Assembly (NCBI GenBank): GCA_016630905.1
Contig: WBMQ01000010.1
Coordinates: 1 to 64,000, forward strand
Reading direction: 5' to 3'
DNA: 64,000 nt
Source of the DNA: Capillidium heterosporum
Taxonomy: Eukaryota > Entomophthoromycota > Entomophthoromycetes > Entomophthorales > Capillidiaceae
Shown here: positions 35,201 through 47,633 of the stretch, in pieces
Position numbering within the stretch: the first letter of the stretch is position 1
Layout: each line of letters starts with the position of its first letter
The notes under the pieces: generated by a model
Databases searched by the model: none
Told to the model about the DNA's origin: nothing
What the model saw: only the letters and a program-made list of their open reading frames with translations
Program-made: the position numbers and the translations under genes

Positions 35201-35560
35201 AGTGAATTTTTGCAACTGAGCTTGTAAGTTGTCTATATTTTCAAGTCGGATTAGTGCGATGCTTGCAAGCTCAAAGCACATTACCCTAAGCCAAACCTTA
35301 GTTGTTTTGATAGAGTATAATACACGTCGGTACTTAGTCAAAAAGGGCACTGCTCCATTTAGATTTATCAAACACATTTTTACAATATATCTCTTGAAAT
35401 TTCTTAGGATCCTCTCAAACTACTATAAAATTTTGGCATTCAAAATAAGATTTCTATCCTTTTGTGAATACCTTGGATGAACTGGAAAGATCAAAAAGTA
35501 CAATAGGGATGGTAACCTAAAGCTATAGCACGAAGGAAGAGTATCTTTTCAGTAGTATGG
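32300..35560 (-). pseudogene. degenerate F-box/LRR-like coding sequence
   Basis: The minus strand shows long stretches of protein-like translation broken by many stops and frame changes. A segment near 33660 reads LPSKLLDIIVSVMDVGAL, resembling an F-box. Around 33250-33450 comes RMEEYVPEIKLYHNLSSYI, then LNRIVETMLDRVRKLISYC and LRSIFSNLEHFGVKACY, leucine-rich and F-box/LRR-like. Around 34150-34900 another block reads SNVTLEKIKAKSGVYESHTN and TVESILDVFDSQDVDKLLDL. The pieces could come from one large gene or from two or three tandem family members. An ORF at 35189-35377 is part of the same stretch. I see no intact reading. It is old by the density of breaks. Confidence 0.4.
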
Positions 35561-36079
35561 CTTTAAAATTTTCTTTTTTGTATATGTTTTTGCGGCTATA
35601 GCTCGAATATCAAAGTTATTTCAACTTGCTCAAATATACAGTAATAGCAAAATGTATAAATAGATGTATATTTTGCCTTATTTTAATGCCAAGAAAATAG
35701 AACAAGATATACCTTCTACAGCTAAATTATTATATATTTTACATTAGTTTCTTTTGGGTTGAAATGTATATGAATAGTATTTTATGGACTATATTCCATT
35801 ACAACGTCATTGGTTGTAGTTACTTTTAAGATATTAGCACGGTTTATTACATGGGATCTGCTTATTTATATCAATACGTTAGGCCTCTGTTATAGATTTG
35901 ATTTTATTGGTGTCTGATCTGGCTTGGACTTATTTGAACTTTGCAATTCTGAATTCGTATCTTTCAGTATTTATATAGGAGCATGGACCCAACCTTTCTA
36001 GAAAATAATTTCGATTCAGGTGGCAAAAACGTACATAAAGTAACAGCATTTATTTTGGATATGAGTTAATTTCTTTCAG
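35561..36079. other. intergenic, promoter side of the coiled-coil gene
   Basis: AT-rich. An ATG at 35983 (MDPTFLENNFDS) followed by a possible intron could be an upstream leader exon, but splicing it gives the wrong frame. Confidence 0.35.
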
Positions 36080-39000
36080 ATGTCGGGTCAACAAGTCAGC
36101 CAACTCTATGATGAACTTAAATTTAAAGAGAACAGGTACACAAATTTTAAATTTATATCACTTAACATATCAAGGATTGTGGAGTTAGTAAACAACAACA
36201 AGCTTCTGATGGACCTAATTTACAACTCAACTACCAATTTCGAATCAGATTCTGCCAATGGTACGAGGGCTGAATTTGGATTATTCGATGACATGGAGCA
36301 AGACTTGGTAACGCAGCCTCTTCAATCTGTACTAAATATCTTAGGAGCACCTTTCCAACCCCAAGAACTGCACCCCGGAAAATTTCAATGAGCTGTTATC
36401 CAGGATGAAAGCAACAACTTTAGCATTTAGGAAGGCAAAGAGCGAAAAGAACAATATTATTAAAGAATTGAGCGTGCTCAAAGGTAAAAAAGGTATGAAG
36501 CTTTACTAACTTTACAAAGAAAAACTGGTCAAGTATGAGTCAGCTGTGACTGAGTTAAATTTAGCAAAGAATAATGCTACCAAGTATCAACATGAATCTG
36601 AAACCCTTTTGAAATCCAATACTAAGGTAACATCTTTAGAAAGTTTATATTGTTAAATTTATTTAGATTAAACAAGAATATACTAAACAGAATGAAACTT
36701 TGAAAAAAAGTGTTGATGAAGTAACATGATAAATTCATTTTTAGCACTAATGCCTTTTTAGATTTCCAACAAATATTCAGAGGCTAATGACAAACTAGTA
36801 TATACCAAAGAAGATTTGGATAAAACTAAAAATGAACTTTTAAACCTTCGGGTACTATTTCATATTTATACCATCTAATATTTTTATTAAGAAACGCTAT
36901 GAAATGCTATCACATACTAAGAATTCGCACGCAAAACCAGTTACGAGCGATAAGTCTGAGGCAGCAAGTATAGGCAGTTTAGAGATATCAAATCTCAAAG
37001 AAGAAAAGTAATAGATATCTTGGGAATTTAACTAATAGCTTAGTGCTTCGTTGAAACGTCAATTGGAAACCCATCAAAGCCGGGCATCCTGGTCCGAGAA
37101 AAGTTACGCTTCCAAGATTAAAGAACTAAAAGTGGCAAATCAATCATTGGTAAATATATTAGGATCTTTCGATTAACAATAGCTAGGAAGAGGAGACACT
37201 TTTGCTAAAATCCAAATTGGCAGTTTCTGAGTCTAAGTTGGCTAAGGAAGCTGATGAAAATATATCTTTAAAGGTGTCTAACGAGCTTATTTCCAAGAGT
37301 AAGAGCGAGGCAGTATCGGAATCTTTATTGACCGACATTGAACTTGTACGCCAAGAACTCGCAAAATGTGTTAATGAATTAGACTGCTCTCGTAAGAACG
37401 AATCACAATATTTCCAAGCTAGTGAGGCAGCTAAAGAAAGCTATCAAGCTTTGACCAAAATATTTACCGATTATAAAACAGTCAGTGAAGAGTCAACCCA
37501 GAAATTGAATGCTGAGATCAAAGAATTGCATATGGTAAAGGCATCTCTACTCACTTTGAACAATGCTGCCAATGAGAAGTATCTGAAGTTCAAGCAAACC
37601 TACATGGCTGAAAAGGAGATATTCGGTAAATATAAAGTTGGGTTTGAGACAAGACTTTACGATCTACAAAAACGATCGGATGAGGTAGAATTTTCTTATG
37701 CATATTATTAAATAATTGTAAGGCAGAGTCCAAGGTTGAATCGCTCGAAAGGAAAAATAGTGAGTTGGAAAGTAAGCTTGCACTTGTAACTGAAAGGTAT
37801 AAACGGGAGCTCGATAATCACGCTGGGAAATTCAACTTGTTAAGGGAAGCTAAAGAGGAACTGGCTAATTCTCAAAGGGATTTGGCGGAGACCCAGGTAC
37901 TAGTAGATTCTATATAGTATATTAATATTCGCTTAGTCTAAGCTTTTGTTAGTTGAGGCTCGGGAAACTAATGCCTCTAAGCTACTTGAAACTGAAAAGA
38001 AATCATTTAACTTTGTAATGGAGGAAAGGAATCACAAGTAATATAGCAGTTTTTATATTTCTAACCTTGATAGGATTCAACTACTGACCGATGAGAACAG
38101 GGCCCTGAAAGTAAAACTTGAAAACGCGCTTAACTTGCAACAACCCACCGGCCAATCTTTAGGGGCCAACACTTCAGATATCGGATCAATAAGGGTAATA
38201 AATCAGCTTAAAGAAGATTGCGAAAGAGCCACCGTCAAGTGCAAAGCATTCGAGGATTTGACTTTAAAGCTAACCAGCGAACTAGACGATGCAAAAACTG
38301 CTGTTAAAGTGCTTACGCTTGCTAAAGAGGTATATGGATTTATAGCTTGTATAATAATTTTGTTAGAACCAAACCCCCAGTGAGCCATTGGACAACCTAT
38401 ATTCACTTCGAAAAGAGCTAAAAGAGGTCAACAAGTTCAACTCCATTTTAAGTGAAAGCAATTCGAATCTAAGGTCGAAGCTAGCCAAGCTGGATAAAGA
38501 GTCGAAGGAAGTGGAAATAAAATTAAAGGAAAGCGAATTTCAACTACCAGAACTAAAAGGTAATTTAACTTAACCCAGATTTTTCTTATAATGGATAGGT
38601 CGAATTGAATCTCTTGAACGTGATTTATCGGAAAAGATTAGCTTATCAGTAGAGTTGCAAAAGGCAAAGCGAGAACTTGAAGATAGAATAAAGGAGTGGT
38701 CCTCAAAGTTTGATGTAAATTTTGTTGAATACACCTTTTAACTTTTTTAGACCCAGGCCAATGCTCATAAGGAAGTACTTGACAAGGTTAAAGCGGACTC
38801 TGAAAAACTATCTAATGAGCTTAAAGAACTGAAGATTCAACGAAGTAGGCAGAATGAGCATCCTAAAGGTCGGAAACTTAAACCTCATGAAGGTAAAGCT
38901 GCCGTGCAGAGGAACATCCCCGACTTAAATAAGAAAGTTACCGACTTAACTCAGCAGATCGAAACGCAATTACAGGCCATCAAAGACCTGGAGGGTCAGA

Positions 39001-39602
39001 TCGAGCTACTCAAGAAAGATATAGCCGAGAAGAGTGCCACTATGGAGAAGTCCGAGGAAGTACTTCAAAAACTTTGCAGCACCATGCGAATCAAAGACTG
39101 GAAGATCCTCCCTCAACGTATCTCACAATTGGTTTCCTCATTCAGCAAACAGCAGGCTCTTTTGAAGCAGAGGAAGGCAGAGGCTACTCCTGGGAAAGTT
39201 GAATCAGTACCTAAGGCTGCTCCAACTAGCTCAGTTCAGAAGACTAGCCAAGCACCGGTCAAGGAAGTTAAACCTGCAGAACCTCAAGTAACTGAAACTA
39301 AAGCAAGTAATCTGCCTGCCAGCGCTGTCACTGCTGCTCCTATCACTCCCGATTCTAAAGCTTTGCCCGGACAGCCCGATCCGAACCAAACTCCTATTGG
39401 TACCAAACGCAAGACACCACCATTGACCAGTACGCAGACTGAACAAGTGGTCACTGAAGTTACCGAGCTACCTAGTCCTGCCCTGGAGAAGAAATCTAAA
39501 GTTGAACCGGAGGTGATAGCCGATTCAGAACAACCAGCCCAGCCCACTACGTTCGAAGTTGTAGAGGGTAAAGAAGAGCCTAAGCAAGATGCTGAAGTTT
39601 AA
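36080..39602 (+). CDS. long coiled-coil protein, Tpr/Mlp-like nucleoporin (tentative), with an apparent +1 shift
   Basis: About 1000 residues in some fourteen exons, with introns of 35-45 nt (for example 36136-36174; several of 36 or 37). Nearly all of it is coiled coil (runs such as LKRQLETHQSRASW and KLAKLDKESKEVEIKLKESE). The C-terminal 180 residues are disordered, rich in Ala, Pro, Glu and Thr, with basic patches TKRKTPP and EKKSKVE that could be nuclear signals. This layout, coiled coil then disordered acidic tail, fits Tpr/Mlp filaments of the nuclear basket, but the protein is half their usual length, so another coiled-coil scaffold is possible. Between 36331 and 36395 the frame changes by +1: zero frame ends at TGA (36389-36391) while ENFNELLSRMKATTLAF continues one base over. 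Confidence 0.6.
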
Positions 39603-40053
39603 GTAAAGTTTTAGTGGTAGGCTCCGTAAGTGTACGTTTATATTTTCGTTTAGTTCAATTAAAACACGTTGCCTTTGATATTGTTGGTTTAGCATAGGAT
39701 AAATTTTGAACTTGAGGTATCTAATAATTATATATATTATCGAGTACTTTGTGGATAAGATATTTGTATAATAGGAAATCTAAAATTCAAATACATGTTC
39801 ATTTCATTTAGATTTAATAAAATGTATTTAAATTTGAAGCTACTTCATTAAAGATCAAACGAATCATATATAAACGAGGATCTTTATATAGTAGGAATTG
39901 GTATAGCAAAGGTAAATTATGGAATTTATAAAAACAAACTAAACTGCCACTTAAATTAAACGAAATGGATACCAGTAAATGATGGCAATCCATAAACTTA
40001 ATTAAAGCTTACTTTAATTCTAATTATTGCCTTCTTACATCAGCAATTTGACT
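39603..40053. other. intergenic between convergent genes
   Basis: AT-rich; no supported feature. Confidence 0.45.
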
Positions 40054-40444
40054 TTAAGCAAGGAGCTTGGCAACCTTACCACTGGAAATACCACCCAAGA
40101 AGTCATCGCAACCACCGACGTGCTGACCTTTGATGAAGATGTTGGGTACAGTACGCTGCTTTGTCAAGTCCAAAAGGTAGTTCTGGATGTCGGCACCATC
40201 ATCTAGTTATTCATATAAACAAACCTTCAACATGTAAAAGACTTACCGCGGGTATCCAACTCAACAACTTCAATTGGCTGGTTGAGCTTTTTGGCAGCAT
40301 CTTTGGCGCGAGTGCAAAAGGGGCAGTAGGTCTTGGAGAAGATCTATTGAAATAGAAAGGTGAGGTTTTGTTTGGAGGGGGTAAATTTACCACGATGGTG
40401 CTCTTGAGGACGAGGTTATCAACTAAAGTCTTTACAGCCGACAT
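40054..40444 (-). CDS. dithiol glutaredoxin (CPFC)
   Basis: Exons 40391-40444, 40247-40343, 40054-40202 (300 nt, 99 residues). Active site SKTYCPFCTRAK; then VVELDTRDDGADIQ, RTVPNIFIKGQHVGGCDDF with the conserved TVP cis-proline and GG-C-D glutathione-binding motifs. A class I (Grx1/Grx2-type) thiol-disulfide oxidoreductase reducing glutathione-mixed disulfides. No targeting peptide, so probably cytosolic. The CPFC centre differs from the commoner CPYC, seen also in some fungal and plant Grx. Introns are 47 and 44 nt. Confidence 0.95.
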
Positions 40445-43239
40445 ATTTCTTTTGATAGTTTACTAAACAATTAAAGCTTTCAATTTTTAGGTTTTTATAT
40501 CTTACTAACACTGATTGGGTTACATCATACAATTTCGTCTTATTTCTAAGTATTAGTAATGGTTTGGAATAAGCAAAATTTGCAATTAGAATTCTGCAAA
40601 ACGAATCATGACTTTTCAAGCTAGCCAATTATGTAACACAAATTTCTAATTTTTTGGAAAATGGAGGGAATTATGGGTTGTTTTGCAAAACTCTAATTGC
40701 AATTCGTAAATTTTTGGGTATAGTTTCAAAGTAATCTAATTTGGAAAATTTATGCTTGTTGGACTTATAGTTTCAGCTATTATTGGAAAGATCCCTTTAG
40801 GCTCGTTTATATACTTGGAATACCTAATATGTGGTATATACAAGTTACTGTTGATAGTGGTAGAGTGTTCACTTGTTTTGTTGGACTTTTAAGAGATTGT
40901 TGTATACTTATACCAAGAAAGCGGCTGACTTGAATTTCTTTATATCGAGCTATATAAGCTAGGGTCACAGTATACGCTACCTATATAAAGGTTTCATTAT
41001 TGATTTTTTCACATATAGTAAATATCCCAACTTTTCAGTTTATATGATTCAATATAAAAAATTAGTCAACAGCTACTTTCTAGGTGTAAGTATATTTTAT
41101 AGCATATAATACTAGCAAACGTAGAGGTAGTTCAAGGATGGTAAAGCTTTAAAACTGATATATATCTAAATAAGTGGTGTTTCTATATGATTTTAATAGT
41201 ATAGTTACAGCTTTATGGCTGCACTTCAATGCCTTGAAAGTCATTTGAGACTAGCTGCTAGTCACAAACTAATGAAAGCTATATATATATCGAGTATTTA
41301 TTATATTCGATGCTAAATCAACTGGATCTACTTTTATAATTAGCCTACTCGATCATCAGTGGATCTGATACATCGACATTTCTGTTTAGTAGACTACATG
41401 TTACTTTAACTACCAAAGCCTAAGCTAACGATCAATTAAAGCTAAATGTAAGTAGACATACAACACCGCTTATAAAGCCCATCAAATTTCCAGTCAATTA
41501 TCAACTCCATCCGATATCATCTATCGAGGAGATCCTAAATTGAAGTCAAATAAAATGGCAGCTATGTTACAACGTTAAAGAGATGCTTAATTATGAAATT
41601 ATTTGAACGATGAAAGGAATCAGACAGTAAAGGCGGTAGACTTAGGTGATTGAACTTCTAAGAGGATGAAACTCTACTTCACAGCAGTGGCTTTCTAGGA
41701 GCTGTACTTATTTCCACTACCGCTACATCAATAAAACTGCAAATAGAATATAGCTTCAAACTTAATTGAAATAAACCAAATAGAGGTCGACACTATATAA
41801 TGTGATAGATTATACTAACTGGTATAGAAGAGCAAAAAATAGAACGCCTCGGACTCCCCAAGTCCCTTATACGACTTTGCCTTCTACTTGGACACCTTTT
41901 CGTTTAACTATGGCATCATCTTAGCTATCTAATCTAAAGCTTAAATTCGAACGGACCTTGGCTAGCACTCTTTCTAACCATATCGACATCCTTTCACCCA
42001 GCACTAGAATCGCCAAATTTATATCGGCAACTCTATATATAAAAGTTAAAAAGATAATTTAACTATATGTTTATTGATATTGGTAACTTTTCTTATATCC
42101 AGGTACTGAAAATAGCTCGATATACCGTACTTTTAGGTAAATCAAAGGCTATAGCTTCAAAAAACATCTCTTTACTATTAAATTCAAGATTGAAAAATAC
42201 ATACTTGTGCAAAAGTAGCTTATCCATCTTTGACTCTCTGAAGCTGGAGTGATTATGGTTGGCTTTTGTAATGATGTTAGCCTTAGCCTATTTATAATCC
42301 TACAACAAGCTGAAACCTGCACTTTATATATAATTTAGATTGATAGTTAATAGAATGAGGAAAGTTTATCAACTTTTTACTCTTAATTAAAGCTTTTTAA
42401 AGATCCAGAGTAACAACTAACCTCCATTCAATAGCTACCCATTATCATATATTTTATTTACATATGGATTAATGTAAAAGTAGGAGTAGACCGTGAGAAA
42501 AGCTAAATTATACCAAATAAAAATCCTTTTCACTAACTATTCCAAATAAATCTATACTTCAAGGAAACATAAGCTATAAAGAACTATATCATTTAGCTTT
42601 AGATTTTTCTTGCCAAATCCCACACAGCATAGATGTTAATCTTTCAAATGGAGCAAAACCAAAATACAGTCTAGAGATCCGGAATGCAAAAACTATATAT
42701 ATGTCGCAAAAATGCAAGGCAACGATCGAAATTCCTATCAAAAATAGATTTACAGAGGTATTTTAGATTAAACTATAGCTTTAATAGAACAAGGTATAAC
42801 TACATCTAAATATGTGCATTCTCAAGAAGTTTCAAATATCGAACACTAAGTTGAACCACTTGTCACTTCAAAATCTGGTGACAATTCAAAGATAAAGTAT
42901 GGAGCACACCTTGGAAAAGAAAAGGACCGCTTACAAAGCAAGTAATTTCAAAAACTGTCGATATATTGAGTGAAATCCACAATATATTGGTGTTTTGATA
43001 CAACTTGGGTTGGAGAAAGGGTTCCCAAAAGTACCGAAGGTATACTTTGATACCGATTTCTAATGCAGGTTGAAGTAAGGGTTTTTGACCGAAGGGCAGT
43101 CGAATTCACCAACTTTCTTTCCCAAAATAATATGTCGTCAGATCATATTGAAACGACGCTATAAACACAAATATTTCCTATCCAAAACTTATCGATAAAT
43201 AAAGATATACTCTAGCTATGGAAAAAATATATACTTTTT
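40445..43239. other. gene-poor AT-rich stretch
   Basis: 2.8 kb with no gene I can support; the ORF at 42067-42252 is short and featureless. Confidence 0.4.
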
Positions 43240-44050
43240 AGTATTAAACCGACTTTTATTCTAGCATTTCAATCAAAAGTTTGATCGTAGTAAAGGAAAT
43301 TGGCCAACTATTCCATTTAGCTGTCGGGTTGCAAAGTTCTTTTACAAAAGAATTCTGATAAACGGAGTAAGCCCTCAAAAATTCTGACTTGAATTCTTGG
43401 ATCTAATTATTGGACAGGTTTCGAATAGAAGCGACTAGTTCCAACCAGTTTAGTGGGTACGTAAAAGGAAAATGGGATATGCGAGGTAAAGAGCATGTGG
43501 TTCATAAGTTAGGATCAACTCCACAGCTCTCGAGATAAAATGTTATTCTAGAACAGCTCAGCCTTTTGTGTTGTTGCTCTTTGTGTTAGCTTAATATTGT
43601 GGTCTATCTTCCCATACTTAATTAGGGTAAAGCATCTCATGTGGGGATGTTCGGAACTTAGCATCTTATATACTTTTGAAGGTAGGGAGCTCCATTAACT
43701 TTTTGGCTCGGTTTATCATAGCCACATTGGAGAACGACATTTAGATAGGTTATTGTACAAGTCACGACTCATATTACCAACTTGGATTTGGAACCAGGTA
43801 TCAAAATGTAAAAACTTTTCTATGGCCTAAAAGATAAACTTGACAGGTCCTAAATTATACCGGCACCCATCCTCCGTTCCGAAATGAGAGGCAACCTTTC
43901 AATAATTGACCCATAAAAATTCACTCACAATTTCTAGACAGAATTCCCATATTTATCAACAAGTTCCTCAACATGGAAGTCACATTGGATTGGGCTGGAT
44001 ATATTCCTGCTGATGACCTTACCCTCAATTAAAGGATGTAATAAAAATAG
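43240..44050 (-). pseudogene. degenerate coding sequence, possibly LRR/F-box-like
   Basis: On the minus strand, fragments such as PLNWLELVASIRNLSNN, IQEFKSEFLRAYSVYQNSF and FHVEELVDKYGNS read like protein but are interrupted repeatedly. The style resembles the degenerate block at 32.3-35.6 kb, so both may derive from one expanded family. Evidence is weak and rests on translation by eye. Confidence 0.3.
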
Positions 44051-44150
44051 AGATAGTGCGCGGATGCGAAACCTTGGGATCTAAACTATATTACAAAGAT
44101 AAAATATGTGAGGATATGGTAAAAGCTTGAAGGGACATTCAAACTAAAAA

Positions 44151-44160
44151 GTATAAATAC
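44151..44160 (+). promoter_or_regulatory. TATA-like element of the symporter gene
   Basis: GTATAAATAC about 90 nt upstream of the start codon, followed by a pyrimidine-rich leader (CCCTTTCTC..., TTTCGTTCATCTCGTCCC) that is richer in C than most leaders here. Confidence 0.35.
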
Positions 44161-44247
44161 AGGTATAGGAATCCCTTTCTCAGCTTTTATTTCGTTCATC
44201 TCGTCCCAAGCATCAAATTTTCAACGCAACTAACACAAATAAGAACG

Positions 44248-45664
44248 ATGGGAGTCTTCGCAACCATTTACAAACCCTTCAAGCCAGTCGTAAGACTGTT
44301 AAAGAAGACCAACATCACCTTCTGGATCTTCTTCTTCATGGTCCTAGGTCTTATCCTCGGTTTCTTCGTCAGTGATTCGGCAGCTAACGAGATCAATCAG
44401 TTCTCCAAAGCCTTCCTCTACATGGTCAAAGCTTTGATTGTACCCCTCATCTTCTCCACCTTGGTCGTAGGTATTGCTGGGCACGGCGACGACTTGGCCC
44501 GCGTTGGTAGGATTGGCCGTCAAATCCATCATCTACTTCGAGGTCGCCACCACCATTGCCTTGGCTGTAGGGCTAGTTGCCGTCAACGTCATCAAGCCAG
44601 GAGCTGGTATCGATCTCAGCAACGTCAAATCGGACGGTACGGTAGAAGGCTTGGCCAAGAACGCCGAGTCTCTGACCTGGTACAAAGAGATGTTCGAGAT
44701 CGTCACCGACTCCTTCACCAAATCCTCCTATGACAACAAGGTATTGCAAGTCGTCTTTTGCTCCATAATGTTCGCTGTCGGTATCATGAAGTGTAAGCCC
44801 AAGTATAAGAAGCCTATGTTGGACTTCCTAGGCTCGCTTTCCGAGATTATGTTCAAAGTAACCGAACTAGTGATGAACTTTGCCCCCATCGGTATCGGCT
44901 GTGCTTTATGCTACACTGTCAAGAAAGCTGGTGGTCAAGTCCTCGTCAACTTGGCCAAGTTGATCGGTACTTTGTACGGTTCCCTACTCGTCTACTGTAT
45001 CATCGTCTTTATCCCCGTCATGCTCATCTGCAAGGTCCCCATCCTTAGAACCCTCAAAGCTATCGGTGAACCTGCCCTCATTGCCTTCTCGACTGCCTCT
45101 TCTGAAGCTGCCTTACCTAAAGCTATGGAAAACATGGAGCGTTTCGGTGTACCTAAGGGTACCGTTGCCTTTGTTATGCCTACTGGGTATTCTTTCAACT
45201 TGGATGGCACTACTTTGTACCTAGCCTTGGCCTCTGTCTTCTGTGCTCAAGCTGGTGGCATTAACATGTCCATTGCCGAACAATTGTTCATGATGCTTAC
45301 CCTCATGTTAACTTCCAAGGGTGTAGCTGCCGTACCTCGTGCTTCCTTAGTTATCTTGGCTGGTACTGTTGAATCGTTCAAGCTGCCTCAAGCCGGTATC
45401 ATCATCATCTTGGGTGTTGATGCCTTGATGGATATGGGTAGAACTACCGTCAATTTGTGTGGTAACTGCTTAGCTACTATTGTTATGGCTGTTTGGGAAG
45501 GTGACTTTGACTATGAATTGGCTCGTGGCGAGAAAGAGTTTGTTGAGGATTACGACATTGAAGCTCAAGAAGAACCTGCCACCACCACTATCGTCAACGA
45601 AAAGTCGGTTGATACTAAACCTGCCATGACTACTGTCCACGCCTCTCACACCGACTTCTCATAA
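44248..45664 (+). CDS. dicarboxylate/glutamate:cation symporter (DAACS, GltP-like), apparent +1 shift
   Basis: Intronless, 471 residues once a single base is skipped near 44509-44512 (zero frame GTT GGT AGG ATT GGC; shifted frame continues LAVKSIIYFEVATTIALAVG). All hallmarks of the SLC1/DAACS fold are present: eight membrane helices starting FWIFFFMVLGLILGFF, the HP1 serine-rich tip AFSTASSEAALPKAMENM, the TM7 motif PTGYSFNLDGTTLY, HP2 TSKGVAAVPRASLVILAG and TM8 DALMDMGRTTVNLCGN, ending AVWEGDFD. The sequence is closer in style to bacterial GltP/DctA (GYSFNLDGTTLY, SSEAALP) than to animal EAATs (NMDGTALYE). Codon usage is C-ending and the gene is GC-richer than its surroundings, fitting strong expression or foreign origin. 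The C-terminus (about 45 residues) is a cytosolic Thr/Glu tail. Confidence 0.92.
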
Positions 45665-47015
45665 GTAATCTTTATAGTAGAATTGGTGGTAGTGAGTTAA
45701 TTTATTGAATTATTCTTAAAGGCCGGAGCTCAAGTAGCTCCCGTCAAAAATTTTATAGTTGAGGGATCCGTAGTTTGGATACCTATGTTTAATAAAGCTG
45801 CTTTTATTAGTAATTTTTTTGGTTTCTTAGCATTATATATAGCTACATAGTACTTTTAATTCAGTTCAAAGTTTTCATTGATGACTGATATAGTTTTACA
45901 ATGTTCATTTATCTGTTGATGGCAACATCGAATACCAAAGCCAATTGCTATTGAGACGACAACTGCTCAACATACAGCCAAATCAAATCAGTAAAAGTGA
46001 TGGTAAATCTCCTATCAATATCAAATGGTTAGAATTCTATAGATGTAGGTAGGCTCACCACATGGTTGGACATCCCTTATCTAAGCCCATCCAACTCACT
46101 ACAAAATTTCAAGCACCTTTAACCAACTTTAAAGATGTTAGTTTTGATTCATCAATTTGAAATTGAAGTCAATGGTGTAGAAGGGTATCATACTTTTAAA
46201 ATTTTAAGAATCTAGAAAGTAGTATATAAAAGCAATCCAAAGGGCACCTTGACATGATAAATACATGTTACTGAAAGGAGGACTGTTTAATGGTGGGATT
46301 ATAATCATTTAAAGTATAAAGAGATATTTATAACTCTCAATGACTAGCTACTTACAAGGAAGCTTTACTATATGACTAAGATAAGGTCAAAAGCTTAATA
46401 GAAGATATGTTTGATAAATCAAATTTGAAAATGGCAAAATCCTAAAGTCTATGGTAGATAAGCGAAGGTAGGAAGTGATTAATTGTAGTATCTATAAACG
46501 ATAGATGTAGCCCAGCTAACTTGTATTTGTAGACTGATATTGTAAAAGAGTTGGCATCTACTCATTTAAACATATACTTGGATCTATTTTTATGTACATC
46601 TATAGGGAATAGAGGGCTTTTATGACTTGGCTAACAAAGTTTGCTGTCATCTAATTGAAAGAAAAAGGCTACTCTTATATTTGCTTTGAAAAATGAACTA
46701 AAGTTTTCAAAATCAATTTGAACGATCCATAAGGAGGTATGCTAATAATTATAATGTATAAGTTGATAATAGTATTAAAAATATAATACGATGTTTTTAA
46801 TTTTATAAACGGCAGTGCGTATAATAGCTAACGATAGTAAGATGTCAAAGGAAGATTATAAATAAATTAGCTTGATGAACTAACAGTGAATTAGAAACCT
46901 GCATAATAATAGACTTTAAATCTTATATATCTTGTGCGGTTGAAGGTTTACCTACTATATAAAAGCAAACTTGAACTTTTCTAGACAATATAAATTATAG
47001 AAAACTATCCACAGT
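45665..47015. other. intergenic, nothing recognised
   Basis: AT-rich spacer up to inverted-repeat copy B. A GGAGCTCAAGTAGCTCC hairpin lies just downstream of the symporter stop (about 45724-45740) and could belong to its 3' end. Confidence 0.4.
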
Positions 47016-47035
47016 ATATATATTACCAAGCCACT

Positions 47036-47633
47036 TTAAGCATCTTTCCCATTGACGGTTATACCAAACTTCTGCTTCCTCAAACTCAACTCCAGCTTAC
47101 TATTTGACTTTTGTGTTTCCTCGCTATTTAAATCTTTAGTGGCTCGGTTGAAGGCATTGAGTGAAGCTTCGGCCAACTTCTTGAAGTGCTCGGCTGCGAG
47201 TTCTTTACGCTTAGCTATGTTGTTGATCCTTCCACTACGTTCAACAATCATCTTTACAAAAGCTTCATCAAACTCTTGGCCTTGAGCAACAGTTTCTAAA
47301 GAAGCAGTATCTAGCGAATTCAACCCAGTTTCGGAAGTGAAATCTTGGATCTGTTCTAGTGCTTTTTGTAGTTCGTTGTAGGTGACTATTGTAGAAGTTA
47401 GAAGGATGGAGGGTAGGAACAGTACCTGATAGATCGGGTTGTGAGGCATGGGCTTGGCTTACAAATGTTATTGGGTATACGCACAATAAAGCTTACTAGT
47501 TGCTAAAATATAGCTCGGATATGCCTTCCAAGTGGCTCAACCTATCCAGTAGTTCGTTGCAGCTGCCCACCTCTTCCTCCACAAACCTACCTACACTTCC
47601 TTGGCCAGTTTCTTCAATTTCCATCTCGTTCAT
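47036..47633 (-). CDS. uncharacterised helical protein, copy B
   Basis: Exons 47497-47633, 47426-47457, 47036-47385. Same 172-residue product as the gene at 25136-25733; the only coding changes I find are two synonymous C/T differences (an Asp-Thr region near the middle and a Leu codon near the end). Both copies keep reading frame, splice sites and the 143-nt divergent spacing to U2, so both may be functional. Confidence 0.75.
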
